The notes: generated from the sequence alone by a model not told the origin. A DNA stretch of 64,000 nt from Streptomyces sp. NRRL WC-3742 (GCF_000720635.1 NZ_JOCF01000001.1:1-64000); one strand, 5' to 3'. Counted from the first letter of the stretch, positions 53,380-63,688 are shown. Program-made: numbers and translations.

Positions 53380-54555
53380 CTACGCCAGGTCGAGGACGGA
53401 GGCCGGCGGCTCGCCCGCCCCGCAGAACGCCGCGGCGCGCCTGAGCAGCACCGCCAGCTCGTGGTCGACCAGCTCCGGCCGCTCCAGCATCACCAGGTGC
53501 CCGGCGCCCTCGACCACCACCAGCTCCGCCTCCGGCAGCCGCTCGGCCATCGCCTCGCTGTGCGCCGCCGGGGTCAGCAGGTCCTTCGTCCCGGCCAGGA
53601 TCAGCGCCGGCAGGCCCCGCACGGCGGCCAGCGCCGCGTACTTCTCGTGCGCGCCGAACACCGGGTAGAACTCGGCGACCACGTCGATCGGCGTGGCGTC
53701 CAGCAGTTGCTCGGCGAAGCGCACCACGCCCGGATCGACGTCCTTGCCCCCGAACGAGAACCGCCGGTAGAACACCGCCGCCACCTCCGAGCCCAGCCGC
53801 CTGGTCGCCTCCACCAGCTCCACCTGACGGCCCAGCAGCCGCACCACCCCGGGCGCGACCTTCTTGAACAGCTTCGCCCCGGCCTTCGGCAGCCCGAGGC
53901 TCACCTCGTTCCAGTCCCCGGCCAGGGTGCCGATCAGCGCGACCCCGGCGACCCGCTCGCGGAACAGGTCCGGCCGCCGGTCGGCCAGCGCCATCACCGT
54001 CATCCCGCCCATCGAGTGCCCCACCAGCACCAGCGGCCCGCTCGGCGCGACGGCGTCCAGCACCGCCTCGAGGTCCCCGCCCAACTGGTCGATGCTCGCC
54101 GGCTCCCCCGCCAGGTACGAGCGGGAGCGCTCGGAACGGCCGTGGCTGCGCTGGTCCCAGAACACCAGCCGCAGGCCCTCGCGCAGCGCGGCGCGCTGGA
54201 AGTGCCAGCTGTCCTGGTTGAGGCAGTAGCCGTGGCAGAACACCACCGTCAGCTGGTCCTCGTCCCCGCTCTCCCAGCCGGTGCCGTCCAGCTCCACGTA
54301 CAGCTCGGTGCCGTCCGGGGCGGCCACCGTCAGCGGGCGGCCGCGCAGGGAGCCGTACGGGGCGCCGGCGTCCAGTTCCGCCCGGGCGCGGCGGCGCGTC
54401 GCCCGTCCGACCGTCAGCCGTTCGATCGCCACCCCGGCGGCCGCGCCGGCCGCCAGCACGCCGACCGAGATCCCGATCACGCCCGCCCGGCTCACCCCGC
54501 CGGCGGCCTTGGCCACCGCCGTCACCGGGCTGCTCCCGTCGGGCGTGCCGGTCAT
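53380..54555 (-). CDS. Alpha/beta hydrolase with N-terminal membrane anchor
   Basis: 391 aa; the ATG overlaps the alr stop by 4 bp (ATGA). N-terminal hydrophobic helix (VIGISVGVLAAGAAAGVAI), then an alpha/beta-hydrolase domain: oxyanion-region VVFCHGYCLNQDSWHFQ, nucleophile elbow GHSMGG, acidic residue near LILAGTKDLLTPA, and catalytic His in EGAGHLVML. Substrate unknown. Translational coupling with alr is conserved in streptomycetes but a functional link to D-alanine is not shown. Confidence 0.92.
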   Translation of the reverse strand: MTGTPDGSSPVTAVAKAAGGVSRAGVIGISVGVLAAGAAAGVAIERLTVGRATRRRARAELDAGAPYGSLRGRPLTVAAPDGTELYVELDGTGWESGDEDQLTVVFCHGYCLNQDSWHFQRAALREGLRLVFWDQRSHGRSERSRSYLAGEPASIDQLGGDLEAVLDAVAPSGPLVLVGHSMGGMTVMALADRRPDLFRERVAGVALIGTLAGDWNEVSLGLPKAGAKLFKKVAPGVVRLLGRQVELVEATRRLGSEVAAVFYRRFSFGGKDVDPGVVRFAEQLLDATPIDVVAEFYPVFGAHEKYAALAAVRGLPALILAGTKDLLTPAAHSEAMAERLPEAELVVVEGAGHLVMLERPELVDHELAVLLRRAAAFCGAGEPPASVLDLA

Positions 54556-55751
54556 GCCGGCAGGCCCTCGGTGTGCTCGGCGCCCAGGTAGCGGCGGGGC
54601 ACCCGGGCACCGATCCGGGTGACGATCTCGTACGAGATGGTCCCGGCGGCGCGGGCCCAGTCCTCGGCGGTCGGCTCGCCGCGGTCGCCGTTGCCGAACA
54701 GCAGCACCTCCTCGCCGATCGCGGGGGTGTCGCCGCCGAGGTCCACCACGAACTGGTCCATCGCGACCCGGCCGGCCGCCGTACGCCACTTGCCGCCGAC
54801 CTGCACCGGGCCGGAGCCGCTGGCGTGGCGCGGGATGCCGTCGCCGTAGCCGACCGGGACGAGGCCCAGGGTCGTCGGGCCGGGCGTCGTGTAGTGGTGG
54901 CCGTAGCTCACCCCGTGCCCGCCGGGCACGTGCTTGACCAGCGCCAGCCGGGCCGTCAGCGCCATCACCGGGCGCAGCCCGAAGTCCGCCGGCGAACCGA
55001 CCTCCGGCACCGGCGAGAGCCCGTACGCGGCCAGGCCCGTACGGACGAGGTCGTAGTGCGCCTCCGGCAGCAGCAGGGTGGCCGGGGAGTTCGCGAGGTG
55101 GCGCACCTCGGGGCGCAGCCCGGCGGCCTCCGCCGTGGCCAGCGCGGTGCGGAACGAGTCCTGCTGCGCCCGGATGGACGGGTGGCCGGGCTCGTCGGCG
55201 GCGGCGAAGTGCGACCAGACGCCGACGACGGTCAGCAGCCCGTCCGTCTCGGCGCGGCGGGCGGCCTCCACCAGGCGCGGCCAGTCGTGCGGCTGGCAGC
55301 CGTTGCGGCCCAGCCCGGTGTCGGCCTTGAGGTGGACCCGCGCCGGGATGCCCGTCTCGCGGACGGCCGGGAGCAGTTCGTCCAGCGCCCACATGCCGCT
55401 GACGGAGATGTCCAGCCCGGCGCGCAGGGCCTCGCGCCACGGGCCTCCGGGCGTCCACAGCCAGCACAGGATGCGCGCCTGCTCGGGGCGGATGCCCGCG
55501 GCGCGCAGCGCGAGCGCCTCCTCCGGCGTGGCGCAGCCCAGCCAGCCGACCCCGTGCGCGACCGCCGCCCGGGCACACTCGACCGCCCCGTGGCCGTAGG
55601 CGTCCGCCTTGACCGCGAGCATCACCGAGGCGGCGCCGATGCGCGCCCGCAGCGCGTCCAGGTTGCCGCGCAGGGCCGCCAGATCGATGGTCGCCTCGGC
55701 CCGAACGCCTTCGGTGAGGGTGGCTGTGCCGGTCGTGTTCGCTGTTGTCAT
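54552..55751 (-). CDS. alr: Alanine racemase
   Basis: 399 aa from MTTANTTGTATLTEGVRAEA (GGGAG site). Fold-type III PLP enzyme: PLP-Lys in VKADAYGHGAVECARAA, and the second catalytic base Tyr in GVSYGHHYTTPG. MDQFVVDLG and the C-terminal beta domain are present. It makes D-alanine for peptidoglycan. Lies downstream of nnr on the same strand (164-bp gap) and is coupled to the hydrolase gene. Confidence 0.97.
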   Translation of the reverse strand: MTTANTTGTATLTEGVRAEATIDLAALRGNLDALRARIGAASVMLAVKADAYGHGAVECARAAVAHGVGWLGCATPEEALALRAAGIRPEQARILCWLWTPGGPWREALRAGLDISVSGMWALDELLPAVRETGIPARVHLKADTGLGRNGCQPHDWPRLVEAARRAETDGLLTVVGVWSHFAAADEPGHPSIRAQQDSFRTALATAEAAGLRPEVRHLANSPATLLLPEAHYDLVRTGLAAYGLSPVPEVGSPADFGLRPVMALTARLALVKHVPGGHGVSYGHHYTTPGPTTLGLVPVGYGDGIPRHASGSGPVQVGGKWRTAAGRVAMDQFVVDLGGDTPAIGEEVLLFGNGDRGEPTAEDWARAAGTISYEIVTRIGARVPRRYLGAEHTEGLPA

Positions 55752-55915
55752 CAGGGTCAGTCTCCCAGACGTCCCGGAGTCCTCGCCGAACGGCCCAACG
55801 GCCGGGCCTCCGTCCCCCACACCGGATACCCGCGCCGACCTGCGACGAAGCACTCGCCCACCCTTCCCAGGACGCCGGGAACGGACGCCCCGGTTCCGCG
55901 CGGCGGCCGTACGGG

Positions 55916-57391
55916 CTACGCCTCGCGCACCGCGCGCCAGGCGGCCGGGAGGGCTTCGGCCACCGCCGTCGCGGTCACCGGGGCGCCCGGGGTGCCCGCG
56001 GCCTCGCGGCCGGCCAGGCCGTGGAGGTAGGCGGCCACCGAGGCGGCGTCCAGGGGCGGGAGGCCCGAGGCGAGCAGGGAGCCGGCGAGGCCCGCGAGGA
56101 CGTCCCCGCTGCCGGCCGTGGCGAGCCAGGAGGTGCCGGTGGGATTCACCCGGACGGCGCCGCCCGGGTCGGCGATCACCGTGGTGGATCCCTTCAGCAG
56201 CACCGTGGCCCGGTAGGCCGCCGCGAGGCGCCGGGCGGTGGCGAGCCGGGTGGCGGCCAGGTCGGCGGCGGCGGGCGGGGCGCCGCCCTCCGCACCGGCG
56301 AGCAGCCGGGCGGCCTCGCCGGTGTGCGGGGTGAGCAGGGTGGGCGCGGTGCGGCCGGCCAGGGTGGCGGGGCCGAGGCGGCCCAGCTCCGTCAGCGCGT
56401 CCGCGTCGACCAGCACCGGGACGTCGCTCGCCAGCGCCTCGGCCAGCGCCTGCCGGGCGCCCTCGCCGCCGCCCGGCCCGACCACCCACGCCTGAACCCG
56501 CCCGGCCCCGGCGGGCCCGCCCTCCGTCACCAGGGTCTCGGGGAAGCGCCGCACGACCTCCTCCGCCGCCGTGCCGACGTACCGTACGGCGCCCGCGCCC
56601 CCGCGCAGCGCCCCGGCGACGGCCAGCAGCGCCGCCCCCGGGTAGGTCGCCGAGCCGGCCGCCACCCCGACCACGCCGCGCCGGTACTTGTCGCTCTCCG
56701 CGCCCGGCCGCGGCAGCAGGGCCGCCGCGTCCGCGTGCTGCAGGGCCGTCAGCTCCGGCTGCGGCAGCGCCAGCCCGATGTCCACCAGCTGCACGGCGCC
56801 CGCGCAGGAGGCCCCGGGGTCGATCAGCACCCCCGGCTTGTACGTGCCGAAGCAGACCGTGACGTCCGCGCGCAGCACCGCGCCGGGCACCTCCCCGGTG
56901 TCCGCGTCCACCCCGCTGGGCAGGTCCACCGCCACCACCACCCCGCTGCGCCGCGCCTCGGCGTACGGGACGGCCTCGGGGCGCAGCCCGCCCCGCCCGC
57001 CGATGCCGACGATCCCGTCGAGGACGAGGTCCGCGCGTGAGAAGTCGGCCAGACCGACCTCCCGCTCCAGCGTCACCCGCCCCCCGGCCGCCCTCAGCGC
57101 GCCCAGCCCGCCTTGATGCGCCTTCCCCGGCGACAGCAGCACCGCCGTCACCCGCGCCCCGCGCCGGGCCAGCGCCGCCCCGGCGTACAGCGCGTCACCC
57201 CCGTTGTCCCCACTCCCGGCGAGCACCGTCACCCGAGCGCCGTACACCCGCCCCCGACGCCCCTTCAACAGCCGCACACACGTAGCGGCGAGCCCGGCCG
57301 CCGCCCGCTGCATCAGCGTGCCCTCCGGCAGCCGCGCCATCAGCTCCGCCTCGGCGGCCCGAACAGTTTCCACAGGGTGTGCATGACGCAT
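55916..57391 (-). CDS. nnr: Bifunctional NAD(P)HX epimerase/dehydratase
   Basis: 491 aa with GAAGGAG 8 nt before the ATG. N-terminal YjeF epimerase domain (~1-215: VTVLAGSGDNGGDALYAGAA, VVAVDLPSGVDADTGEVPGA) and C-terminal ADP-dependent hydrate dehydratase, ribokinase-like (~225-491: GVVGVAAGSATYPGAALLAV, TLLTPHTGEAARLL, WLATAGSGDVLAGLAGSLLA). It repairs hydrated nicotinamide cofactors. Divergent from the Uma2-like gene. Confidence 0.96.
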   Translation of the reverse strand: MRHAHPVETVRAAEAELMARLPEGTLMQRAAAGLAATCVRLLKGRRGRVYGARVTVLAGSGDNGGDALYAGAALARRGARVTAVLLSPGKAHQGGLGALRAAGGRVTLEREVGLADFSRADLVLDGIVGIGGRGGLRPEAVPYAEARRSGVVVAVDLPSGVDADTGEVPGAVLRADVTVCFGTYKPGVLIDPGASCAGAVQLVDIGLALPQPELTALQHADAAALLPRPGAESDKYRRGVVGVAAGSATYPGAALLAVAGALRGGAGAVRYVGTAAEEVVRRFPETLVTEGGPAGAGRVQAWVVGPGGGEGARQALAEALASDVPVLVDADALTELGRLGPATLAGRTAPTLLTPHTGEAARLLAGAEGGAPPAAADLAATRLATARRLAAAYRATVLLKGSTTVIADPGGAVRVNPTGTSWLATAGSGDVLAGLAGSLLASGLPPLDAASVAAYLHGLAGREAAGTPGAPVTATAVAEALPAAWRAVREA

Positions 57392-57561
57392 GGGAGGGAC
57401 TCCTTCGGCGGTCGGCTACTGCCGACGCTAGCCCGCGTCACCACCCCACGGGAGGCGGGCCTACGGCACACTTCGAGTGACAACCACTTCGATCCCCCGC
57501 CGGTGTCGGTCCGTACGCCTACCTTGTGGCTCGGCACGGACCCACAGGAGGGAGAAGGGCC

Positions 57562-58119
57562 ATGGTCGCCATGCCAGCAGTCGAGCGCCTCGTCGGCCCG
57601 GAGGAGGTCCTCCAGGCATTCCTGAAGCTGGACACGCCGCCGGGTTTCAAGGCAGAGCTCATCGAAGGGGACATCGTCGTGACGCCACCGCCGGACGGAG
57701 AACACGAGTCCGCGTTCGCGCTCCTCAACCGGCAGTTCATGCGCAAGGCCGAAGCCGAGTTCGACCTCTATGGCACCAAGGGCCTGATCGTGCCGACCGG
57801 GCGCTTCATCCCCGACGGCACCATCGCCCCCGTCGGCCACTTCCTGAACGCGGATTCCTGGGCGGACCCGGCTGGCGTCCTCCTGGTCTTCGAGGTGACA
57901 TCGACCAACCCGACCAAGGACCGCGAGCAGAAGCGCCGGGGCTACGCCGCCGCCGGCATCCCCTGCTACCTCCTGGTCGACCGCAGTAAAGGCATGGTCA
58001 CGCTCTTCACCGAGCCGAAGGGAGACGACTACCTCGCCAGGAACGAGGTCCCCTTCGGCAAGCCGCTCGACCTGCCCGCCCCGTTCTCCTTCACCCTCGA
58101 CACGGCGCCCCTGCGGTAG
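57562..58119 (+). CDS. Uma2 family (DUF820) putative endonuclease
   Basis: 185 aa from MVAMPAVERLVGPEEVLQAF (GGAGAAGG site; an ATG 9 nt later is possible). PD-(D/E)xK-type core of Uma2 proteins: ELIEGDIVVTPPPDGEHE (N-terminal Glu), IPDGTIAP (Asp), VLLVFEVTSTNPTKDREQKR (Glu with Lys in KDR), and YAAAGIPCYLLVD. All catalytic positions appear present. Such genes are numerous, scattered and of unknown biological role in streptomycetes, often gained laterally. It sits alone between housekeeping genes nnr and glmS. Confidence 0.85.
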   Translation: MVAMPAVERLVGPEEVLQAFLKLDTPPGFKAELIEGDIVVTPPPDGEHESAFALLNRQFMRKAEAEFDLYGTKGLIVPTGRFIPDGTIAPVGHFLNADSWADPAGVLLVFEVTSTNPTKDREQKRRGYAAAGIPCYLLVDRSKGMVTLFTEPKGDDYLARNEVPFGKPLDLPAPFSFTLDTAPLR

Positions 58120-58138
58120 CTACCGCAGGGGCGCCGTG
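58101..58138. terminator. Perfect 38-bp palindrome containing the Uma2 stop codon
   Basis: Arms of 19 nt (CACGGCGCCCCTGCGGTAG and its exact complement) with no loop bases; the TAG stop (58117-58119) is at its centre. It ends 14 nt before the glmS stop, so it serves both convergent genes. Confidence 0.9.
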
Positions 58139-58151
58139 GGGCAGCGGGTGA

Positions 58152-60008
58152 CTACTCGACGGTGACGGACTTCGCCAGGTTGCGCGGCTGGTCGACCTCG
58201 TGGCCCTTGGCCGTGGCCAGCTCGCAGGCGAAGACCTGGAGCGGGACGGTGGAGACCAGCGGCTGGAGCAGGGTCGGGGTGACCGGGATGCGGATCAGGT
58301 GGTCGGCGTAGGGGACGACGGCCTCGTCGCCCTCCTCGGCGATCACGATGGTGCGGGCGCCCCGGGCGCGGATCTCCTGGATGTTGGAGACGATCTTGTC
58401 GTGCAGGATCGACCGGCCGCGCGGGGACGGCACGACCACCACGACCGGCAGCCCCTCCTCGATGAGGGCGATCGGGCCGTGCTTGAGCTCGCCCGCCGCG
58501 AAGCCCTCGGCGTGCATGTAGGCGAGCTCCTTGAGCTTGAGCGCGCCCTCCAGGGCCACCGGGAAGCCGACGTGACGGCCGAGGAAGAGGACCGAGCGCG
58601 CGTCGGCCAGGGAGCGGGCGAGTTCGCGCACCGGCTCCATGGTCTCCAGCACCTGCTCGACCTGCCTCGGCGCGTCGCCGAGCTCGCGGATGACGGCGAA
58701 GATCTCGTCGCCCCACTTGGTGCCGCGCACCTGCCCCAGGTAGAGGGCGACCAGGTAGCAGGCGACCAGCTGGGTGAGGAACGCCTTGGTGGACGCGACC
58801 GCGACCTCCGGCCCGGCGTGGGTGTAGAGCACCGCGTCCGACTCGCGCGGGATGGTCGAGCCGTTGGTGTTGCAGATCGCCAGCACCTTGGCGCCCTGCT
58901 CGCGGGCGTGCCGCAGCGCCATCAGGGTGTCCATGGTCTCGCCGGACTGCGAGATGGCGATGACCAGCGTGCCCGGGCCCATGATCGGGTCGCGGTAACG
59001 GAACTCCGAGGCGACCTCGACCTCGCAGGGGATGCGGGTCCAGTGCTCGATCGCGTACTTGGCGATCATGCCGGCGTGGAACGCCGTGCCGCAGGCGACG
59101 ATGACGACCTTGTCGACGGAGCGCAGCTCGGCGTCCGAGATGCGCAGCTCGTCGAGGGTGAGCCGCCCGTCGGTGCCGATGCGGCCGAGGAGGGTGTCGG
59201 CGACGGCCTTCGGCTGCTCGGCGATCTCCTTGAGCATGAAGTAGTCGTAGCCGCCCTTCTCGGCGGCGGAGGCGTCCCAGTCGACGTGGTACTCGCGCAC
59301 CTCGGCCTCGGTGCCGTCGAAGTTGGTGACGGTCACGCCGTCGCGGCGCAGCTCGACGACCTGGTCCTGGCCCAGCTCGATCGCCTCACGGGTGTGCGCG
59401 ATGAACGCGGCCACGTCGGAGGCGAGGAAGTTCTCGCCCTCGCCGCGCCCGACGACCAGCGGCGAGTTGCGGCGGGCGCCGACGACGACACCGGGGGCGT
59501 CCGCGTGGACGGCGACGAGGGTGAAGGCGCCGTCGAGCCGGCGGCAGACGACCCGCATGGCCTCGGCGAGGTCGCCTTCGTAGACCTCGCCGAGCAGGTG
59601 GGCGACGACCTCGGTGTCGGTCTCGGAGCGCAGGGTGTGGCCGCGCTCGGCGATCTCCGCGCGCAGCTGGGCGAAGTTCTCGATGATGCCGTTGTGCACC
59701 ACGGCGACCTTGAGGTGGTCGTCGAAGTGGGGGTGGGCGTTGGCATCGGTCGGTCCGCCGTGGGTGGCCCAACGGGTGTGGCCGATGCCGGTGGTGCCGC
59801 CGGGAAGAGGGGTCTCGGCGAGGGACTTCTCCAGGTTCGCGAGCTTGCCGGCCCGCTTGTCGGTGACGAGACCCCACTGCCCGGAGGGGTCCTGCGCCTG
59901 TACCGCGACACCGGCCGAGTCGTAACCCCGGTATTCCAGTCGCTGCAAGCCTGCGATGACGACGTCGAGGGCGGACTGCGCGCCCACGTATCCAACAATT
60001 CCGCACAT
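58152..60008 (-). CDS. glmS: Glucosamine-6-phosphate synthase (glutamine amidotransferase)
   Basis: 618 aa from MCGIVGYVGAQSALDVVIAG; this start exposes the catalytic Cys2 after Met removal. An N-terminal class II (Ntn) glutaminase (HTRWATHGGPTDANAHPHFD) and two C-terminal SIS isomerase domains (GTAFHAGMIAKYAIEHWTRI, SQSGETMDTLMALRHAREQG) end QPRNLAKSVTVE. First enzyme of UDP-GlcNAc synthesis, followed by GlmM (61.2 kb). No ribosome binding site is visible; a TATGCT hexamer (60016-60021) lies 7 nt before the ATG, hinting at a leaderless transcript. I saw no glmS ribozyme. Confidence 0.98.
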   Translation of the reverse strand: MCGIVGYVGAQSALDVVIAGLQRLEYRGYDSAGVAVQAQDPSGQWGLVTDKRAGKLANLEKSLAETPLPGGTTGIGHTRWATHGGPTDANAHPHFDDHLKVAVVHNGIIENFAQLRAEIAERGHTLRSETDTEVVAHLLGEVYEGDLAEAMRVVCRRLDGAFTLVAVHADAPGVVVGARRNSPLVVGRGEGENFLASDVAAFIAHTREAIELGQDQVVELRRDGVTVTNFDGTEAEVREYHVDWDASAAEKGGYDYFMLKEIAEQPKAVADTLLGRIGTDGRLTLDELRISDAELRSVDKVVIVACGTAFHAGMIAKYAIEHWTRIPCEVEVASEFRYRDPIMGPGTLVIAISQSGETMDTLMALRHAREQGAKVLAICNTNGSTIPRESDAVLYTHAGPEVAVASTKAFLTQLVACYLVALYLGQVRGTKWGDEIFAVIRELGDAPRQVEQVLETMEPVRELARSLADARSVLFLGRHVGFPVALEGALKLKELAYMHAEGFAAGELKHGPIALIEEGLPVVVVVPSPRGRSILHDKIVSNIQEIRARGARTIVIAEEGDEAVVPYADHLIRIPVTPTLLQPLVSTVPLQVFACELATAKGHEVDQPRNLAKSVTVE

Positions 60009-60107
60009 GCGTGCCAGCATAAGGGCGGTTTCGCGGCACTTTTCCCGGCACTCCGGAACGCTGGGTGACCGACACCACAGCCACCGTGAACGGCGCTACG
60101 GCTCACA

Positions 60108-61103
60108 ATGGAGCATGTGCTGACCGAACTCTGTACGCGGGGCGCCGCCACGGCCGGCCCGTCACCGTCCCCCTACGTGGACCTCAGCCGGGCCGAGTGG
60201 AGCGCGCTGCGCGAGCGTACGCCGCTGCCGCTGACGGCCGAGGAGGTGGAACGGCTGCGTGGCCTCGGTACCGCCCTCGACCTGGACGAGGTCCGCGACG
60301 TCTACCTACCGCTGTCCCGGCTGCTGAACCTGTACATCCACGCCACGCACGACCTGCGCGGGGCCCTGGGCACGTTCCTGGACACCCCGGACACCGAGCG
60401 GACCCGGACGCCGTTCATCATCGGCGTGGCCGGCTCCGTCGCGGTCGGCAAGTCCACCACCGCCCGCCTGCTCCAGGCCCTGCTGGCCCGCTGGCCGGAG
60501 CACCCCCGGGTGGAGCTGGTGACGACGGACGGCTTCCTGCTGCCCAACGCCGAGCTGCGCCGCCGCGGCCTGATGGCCCGCAAGGGCTTCCCCGAGTCGT
60601 ACGACCGCCGGGCGCTGATGCGCTTCGTCGCGGACGTGAAGGCGGGCAAGGACCGCGTCACCGCGCCGGTGTACTCGCACCTGGTGTACGACATCGTGCC
60701 GGACCAGCACCTCACCGTGGAGCGCCCGGACATCCTGATCGTCGAGGGCCTGAACGTGCTCCAGCCGGCCCTGCCCGGCACGGACGGGCGCACCCGCCTC
60801 GCGGTGGCCGACTACTTCGACTTCTCGATCTACGTGGACGCCCGCACCGACGACATCGAGCACTGGTACCTGGACCGCTTCCGCAAGCTGCGCCGGACGG
60901 CCTTCCAGGACCCGAACTCCTACTTCCAGCGCTTCACCGAGGTGCCGGAGGAGGAGGCGATGGAGTACGGCCGCCAGGTCTGGCGCACCATCAACAAGCC
61001 CAACCTGCTGGAGAACGTGCTGCCCACCCGCGGCCGGGCCACCCTGATCCTGCAGAAGGGCCAGGACCACAAGGTCCGCCGGGCGCTGCTGCGCAAGCTC
61101 TGA
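60108..61103 (+). CDS. coaA: Type I pantothenate kinase
   Basis: 331 aa, typical CoaA. P-loop [20 protein letters not shown] (~residues 105-124), then [37 protein letters not shown] [20 protein letters not shown] and [20 protein letters not shown]. It phosphorylates pantothenate, the first and regulated step of CoA synthesis. Divergent from glmS with only 99 bp between starts; the ATG lacks a clear ribosome binding site. Confidence 0.97.
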   Translation: MEHVLTELCTRGAATAGPSPSPYVDLSRAEWSALRERTPLPLTAEEVERLRGLGTALDLDEVRDVYLPLSRLLNLYIHATHDLRGALGTFLDTPDTERTRTPFIIGVAGSVAVGKSTTARLLQALLARWPEHPRVELVTTDGFLLPNAELRRRGLMARKGFPESYDRRALMRFVADVKAGKDRVTAPVYSHLVYDIVPDQHLTVERPDILIVEGLNVLQPALPGTDGRTRLAVADYFDFSIYVDARTDDIEHWYLDRFRKLRRTAFQDPNSYFQRFTEVPEEEAMEYGRQVWRTINKPNLLENVLPTRGRATLILQKGQDHKVRRALLRKL

Positions 61104-61104
61104 A

Positions 61105-61149
61105 CGTACGCCGAAGGGCCCCGCACGGAGCGGGGCCCTTCGGCGTACG
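61105..61149. terminator. Perfect 20-bp hairpin between coaA and glmM
   Basis: CGTACGCCGAAGGGCCCCGC / GCGGGGCCCTTCGGCGTACG with a 5-nt loop, starting 1 nt after the coaA stop and ending 9 nt before the glmM stop. Confidence 0.95.
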
Positions 61150-61158
61150 GACGGGCAC

Positions 61159-62523
61159 TCAGCCCAGGTGCGTCCGGACGGCCTCGGCGAGCGTCTGCGC
61201 GACGGTCTCCGCCTGCGCGGCGTCGGCCGCCTCGACCATCACCCGCACCAGCGGCTCGGTGCCGGACGGGCGCAGCAGCACCCGGCCGGTGTCGCCCAGC
61301 TCCGCCTCGGCGGAGGCGACGGCGGCGGCCAGCTCGGTGCTGGACCTCACCCGGGACTTGTCGACGCCCTTGACGTTGATCAGCACCTGCGGCAGCCGGG
61401 TCATCACGGCGGCGAGGTCGGCCAGCGGCTGCTTGGTGGCGGCCAGGCGGGCGCCGAGCATCAGGCCGGTGAGGGTGCCGTCGCCGGTGGTGGCGTGGTC
61501 GAGCAGGATGACGTGGCCGGACTGCTCGCCGCCGAGCGCGAAGCCGTGCTCCTTCATCGACTCGAGCACGTACCGGTCGCCGACGGCCGTCTCGACCAGC
61601 TCGACGCCCTCGCGGCGCATCGCCAGCTTGAAGCCGAGGTTGGACATGACGGTGGCCACGGCGGTGTTGCGCCGCAGGGTGCCGGCCTCCTTCATGGCGA
61701 CGGCGAGGATGGCGATGATCTGGTCGCCGTCCACCTCGTTGCCGTCGGCGTCGGCGGCCAGGCAGCGGTCGGCGTCGCCGTCGAGGGCGATGCCGAGGTC
61801 GGCCCGGTGCTCCTTCATGGCGGCGCGCAGCCGGTCCAGGTGGGTGGAGCCGACGCCGTCGTTGATGTTGAGGCCCGTCGGCTCGGCGCCCAGGGTGTGG
61901 ACGACCTCGGCGCCGGCGCGGGCGAAGGCTTCGGGGGCGACGTACGCGGCGGCGCCGTGGGCGCCGTCGATGACGACCTTGATGCCGTCGAGGCGGTTGG
62001 GCAGCACGCCGATCAGGTGGGCGACGTACTTGTCGAAGCCCTCGGTGTACTCGCGCACCCGGCCGACCGCGGCGCCGGTGGGGCGGTTCCAGTCCTCGCC
62101 GCCGGCAGTGTGCTTGCGGTAGTGCGACTCGATCGCGTCCTCGATGCGGTCGTCCAGCTTGTGGCCGCCGCGGGCGAGGAACTTGATGCCGTTGTCGGGC
62201 ATGGCGTTGTGGCTGGCGGAGAGCATCACGCCGAAGTCGGCGCCCAGCGCGCCGGTGAGGTACGCCACGGCCGGGGTGGGCAGCACGCCGACCCGCAGGA
62301 CGTCGACGCCGGCGCTGGCCAGGCCCGCGATGACGGCGGCTTCCAGGAACTCCCCCGAGGCACGCGGATCACGGCCGACCACCGCGACGGGCCGGTGCCC
62401 GTCGAAGGCGCCGGCCTCGCCGAGCACGTGCGCGGCCGCGACCGACAGCCCGAGCGCCAGCTCGGCCGTCAGCCCCTCGTTGGCCACCCCGCGAACGCCG
62501 TCCGTACCGAAGAGTCGTCCCAC
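61159..62523 (-). CDS. glmM: Phosphoglucosamine mutase
   Basis: 454 aa from a GTG start ([20 protein letters not shown]) with GGAGGA 7 nt upstream. Phosphoserine loop [14 protein letters not shown], metal loop [20 protein letters not shown], sugar-binding loop [11 protein letters not shown], and phosphate-binding [16 protein letters not shown]. It converts glucosamine-6-P to glucosamine-1-P for cell-wall precursor synthesis, after GlmS. Confidence 0.98.
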   Translation of the reverse strand: MGRLFGTDGVRGVANEGLTAELALGLSVAAAHVLGEAGAFDGHRPVAVVGRDPRASGEFLEAAVIAGLASAGVDVLRVGVLPTPAVAYLTGALGADFGVMLSASHNAMPDNGIKFLARGGHKLDDRIEDAIESHYRKHTAGGEDWNRPTGAAVGRVREYTEGFDKYVAHLIGVLPNRLDGIKVVIDGAHGAAAYVAPEAFARAGAEVVHTLGAEPTGLNINDGVGSTHLDRLRAAMKEHRADLGIALDGDADRCLAADADGNEVDGDQIIAILAVAMKEAGTLRRNTAVATVMSNLGFKLAMRREGVELVETAVGDRYVLESMKEHGFALGGEQSGHVILLDHATTGDGTLTGLMLGARLAATKQPLADLAAVMTRLPQVLINVKGVDKSRVRSSTELAAAVASAEAELGDTGRVLLRPSGTEPLVRVMVEAADAAQAETVAQTLAEAVRTHLG

Positions 62524-62592
62524 TGTCCGTCCTCCATCACCATGCTCGGAACCCGATCGTTGACCCGGCCGCCGCACGATAGCCGGGGAACA

Positions 62593-62629
62593 CGTCGCCC
62601 CGGAGTACACGGGGTACTCCGGGGCGACG
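62593..62629. terminator. Perfect 16-bp hairpin terminator after rpsI
   Basis: CGTCGCCCCGGAGTAC / GTACTCCGGGGCGACG with a 5-nt loop, about 60 nt after the rpsI stop and 70 nt before the glmM start. Confidence 0.9.
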
Positions 62630-62690
62630 GTTTTCGCGCATCCAGGGGGTGTGCTGCCGCCAGGGCGGTACGCACCCCCGGGGGTCGCGA

Positions 62691-63200
62691 TTAGCGCTTG
62701 CTGTACTGCGGCGCCTTGCGGGCCTTCTTGAGACCGGCCTTCTTGCGCTCGACGGCGCGGGCGTCACGGGTCAGGAAGCCGGCCTTCTTGAGGGCGCCGC
62801 GGTTGTTGTCCACGTCGGCCTCGTTCAGGGCACGGGCCACGCCGAGGCGCAGCGCGTAAGCCTGGCCGGAGACGCCGCCACCGCTGATGCGGGCGACGAC
62901 GTCGTAACGGCCGTCAAGCTCGAGGAGCTTGAAGGGCTCGTTCACGGTCTGCTGGTGCACCTTGTTGGGGAAGTAGCCCTCGAGGGTGCGGCCGTTGATC
63001 TTCCACACGCCGGTGCCGGGGACGATGCGCACGCGGGCGATCGCCTCCTTGCGACGGCCGAGGCCGGCGCCCGGGGTGGCCTCGCCGAAGCGACCGGCCA
63101 GCGACTCGGAGGTGTAGCTCTCCTCGGAGGTGTACTCGCCCTCGACGGCCTCAACGGCCTCGTCGAAGTCGACCTCAAGGGTTTCAGTGGTCTCGGCCAC
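62691..63200 (-). CDS. rpsI: 30S ribosomal protein S9 (uS9)
   Basis: 169 aa; the first ~40 residues are an acidic extension ([20 protein letters not shown]) common in actinobacterial S9, followed by the conserved body [20 protein letters not shown] and the basic C-terminal tail ending [12 protein letters not shown] that reaches the P-site tRNA. Downstream of rplM by 44 bp; same operon. Confidence 0.98.
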   Translation of the reverse strand: MAETTETLEVDFDEAVEAVEGEYTSEESYTSESLAGRFGEATPGAGLGRRKEAIARVRIVPGTGVWKINGRTLEGYFPNKVHQQTVNEPFKLLELDGRYDVVARISGGGVSGQAYALRLGVARALNEADVDNNRGALKKAGFLTRDARAVERKKAGLKKARKAPQYSKR

Positions 63201-63244
63201 GATGTTCCTCAGCTCTTTCAGTGTTGGGGGGCTTGGTGGCCGAA

Positions 63245-63688
63245 TTACTGCGCGACCTGGGTGATCTCGAACGGCACCGGCTGCTGGGCAGCGTGGGGGT
63301 GCTGGTCGCCCGAGTAGACCTTCAGCTTCGAGAGCATCTGACGGCCCAGGCTGTTCTTGGGGATCATGCCCTTGATGGCCTTCTCGACGGCCTTCTCCGG
63401 GTTGTTCGCCAGCAGGTCGTCGTAGCGCACCGAGCGCAGACCGCCCGGGAAGCCCGAGTGGCGGTAGGCCAGCTTCTGGGTCTTCTTGTTACCGGACAGG
63501 TGCACCTTGTCGGCGTTGATGATGATGACGAAGTCACCAGTGTCAACGTGCGGCGCGTAGATCGCCTTGTGCTTGCCCCGGAGGAGGTTGGCGGCCTGGG
63601 AGGCCAGGCGGCCGAGCACGACGTCGGTCGCGTCGATGACGTGCCACTGACGCTGGACGTCGCCGGGCTTGGGGCTGTACGTACGCAC
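63245..63688 (-). CDS. rplM: 50S ribosomal protein L13 (uL13)
   Basis: 147 aa from a GTG start ([21 protein letters not shown]) with AAGG ~11 nt upstream. Conserved [39 protein letters not shown] and [20 protein letters not shown]. First gene of rplM-rpsI. Its ~130-nt leader could carry autoregulation, but I do not recognise a defined L13 leader structure. Confidence 0.98.
   Translation of the reverse strand: MRTYSPKPGDVQRQWHVIDATDVVLGRLASQAANLLRGKHKAIYAPHVDTGDFVIIINADKVHLSGNKKTQKLAYRHSGFPGGLRSVRYDDLLANNPEKAVEKAIKGMIPKNSLGRQMLSKLKVYSGDQHPHAAQQPVPFEITQVAQ

Noticed and set aside
60009..60107. glmS ribozyme or leader
   Set aside because: Only ~99 bp separate glmS and coaA and no ribozyme core is visible; ribozyme control is a Firmicutes feature.
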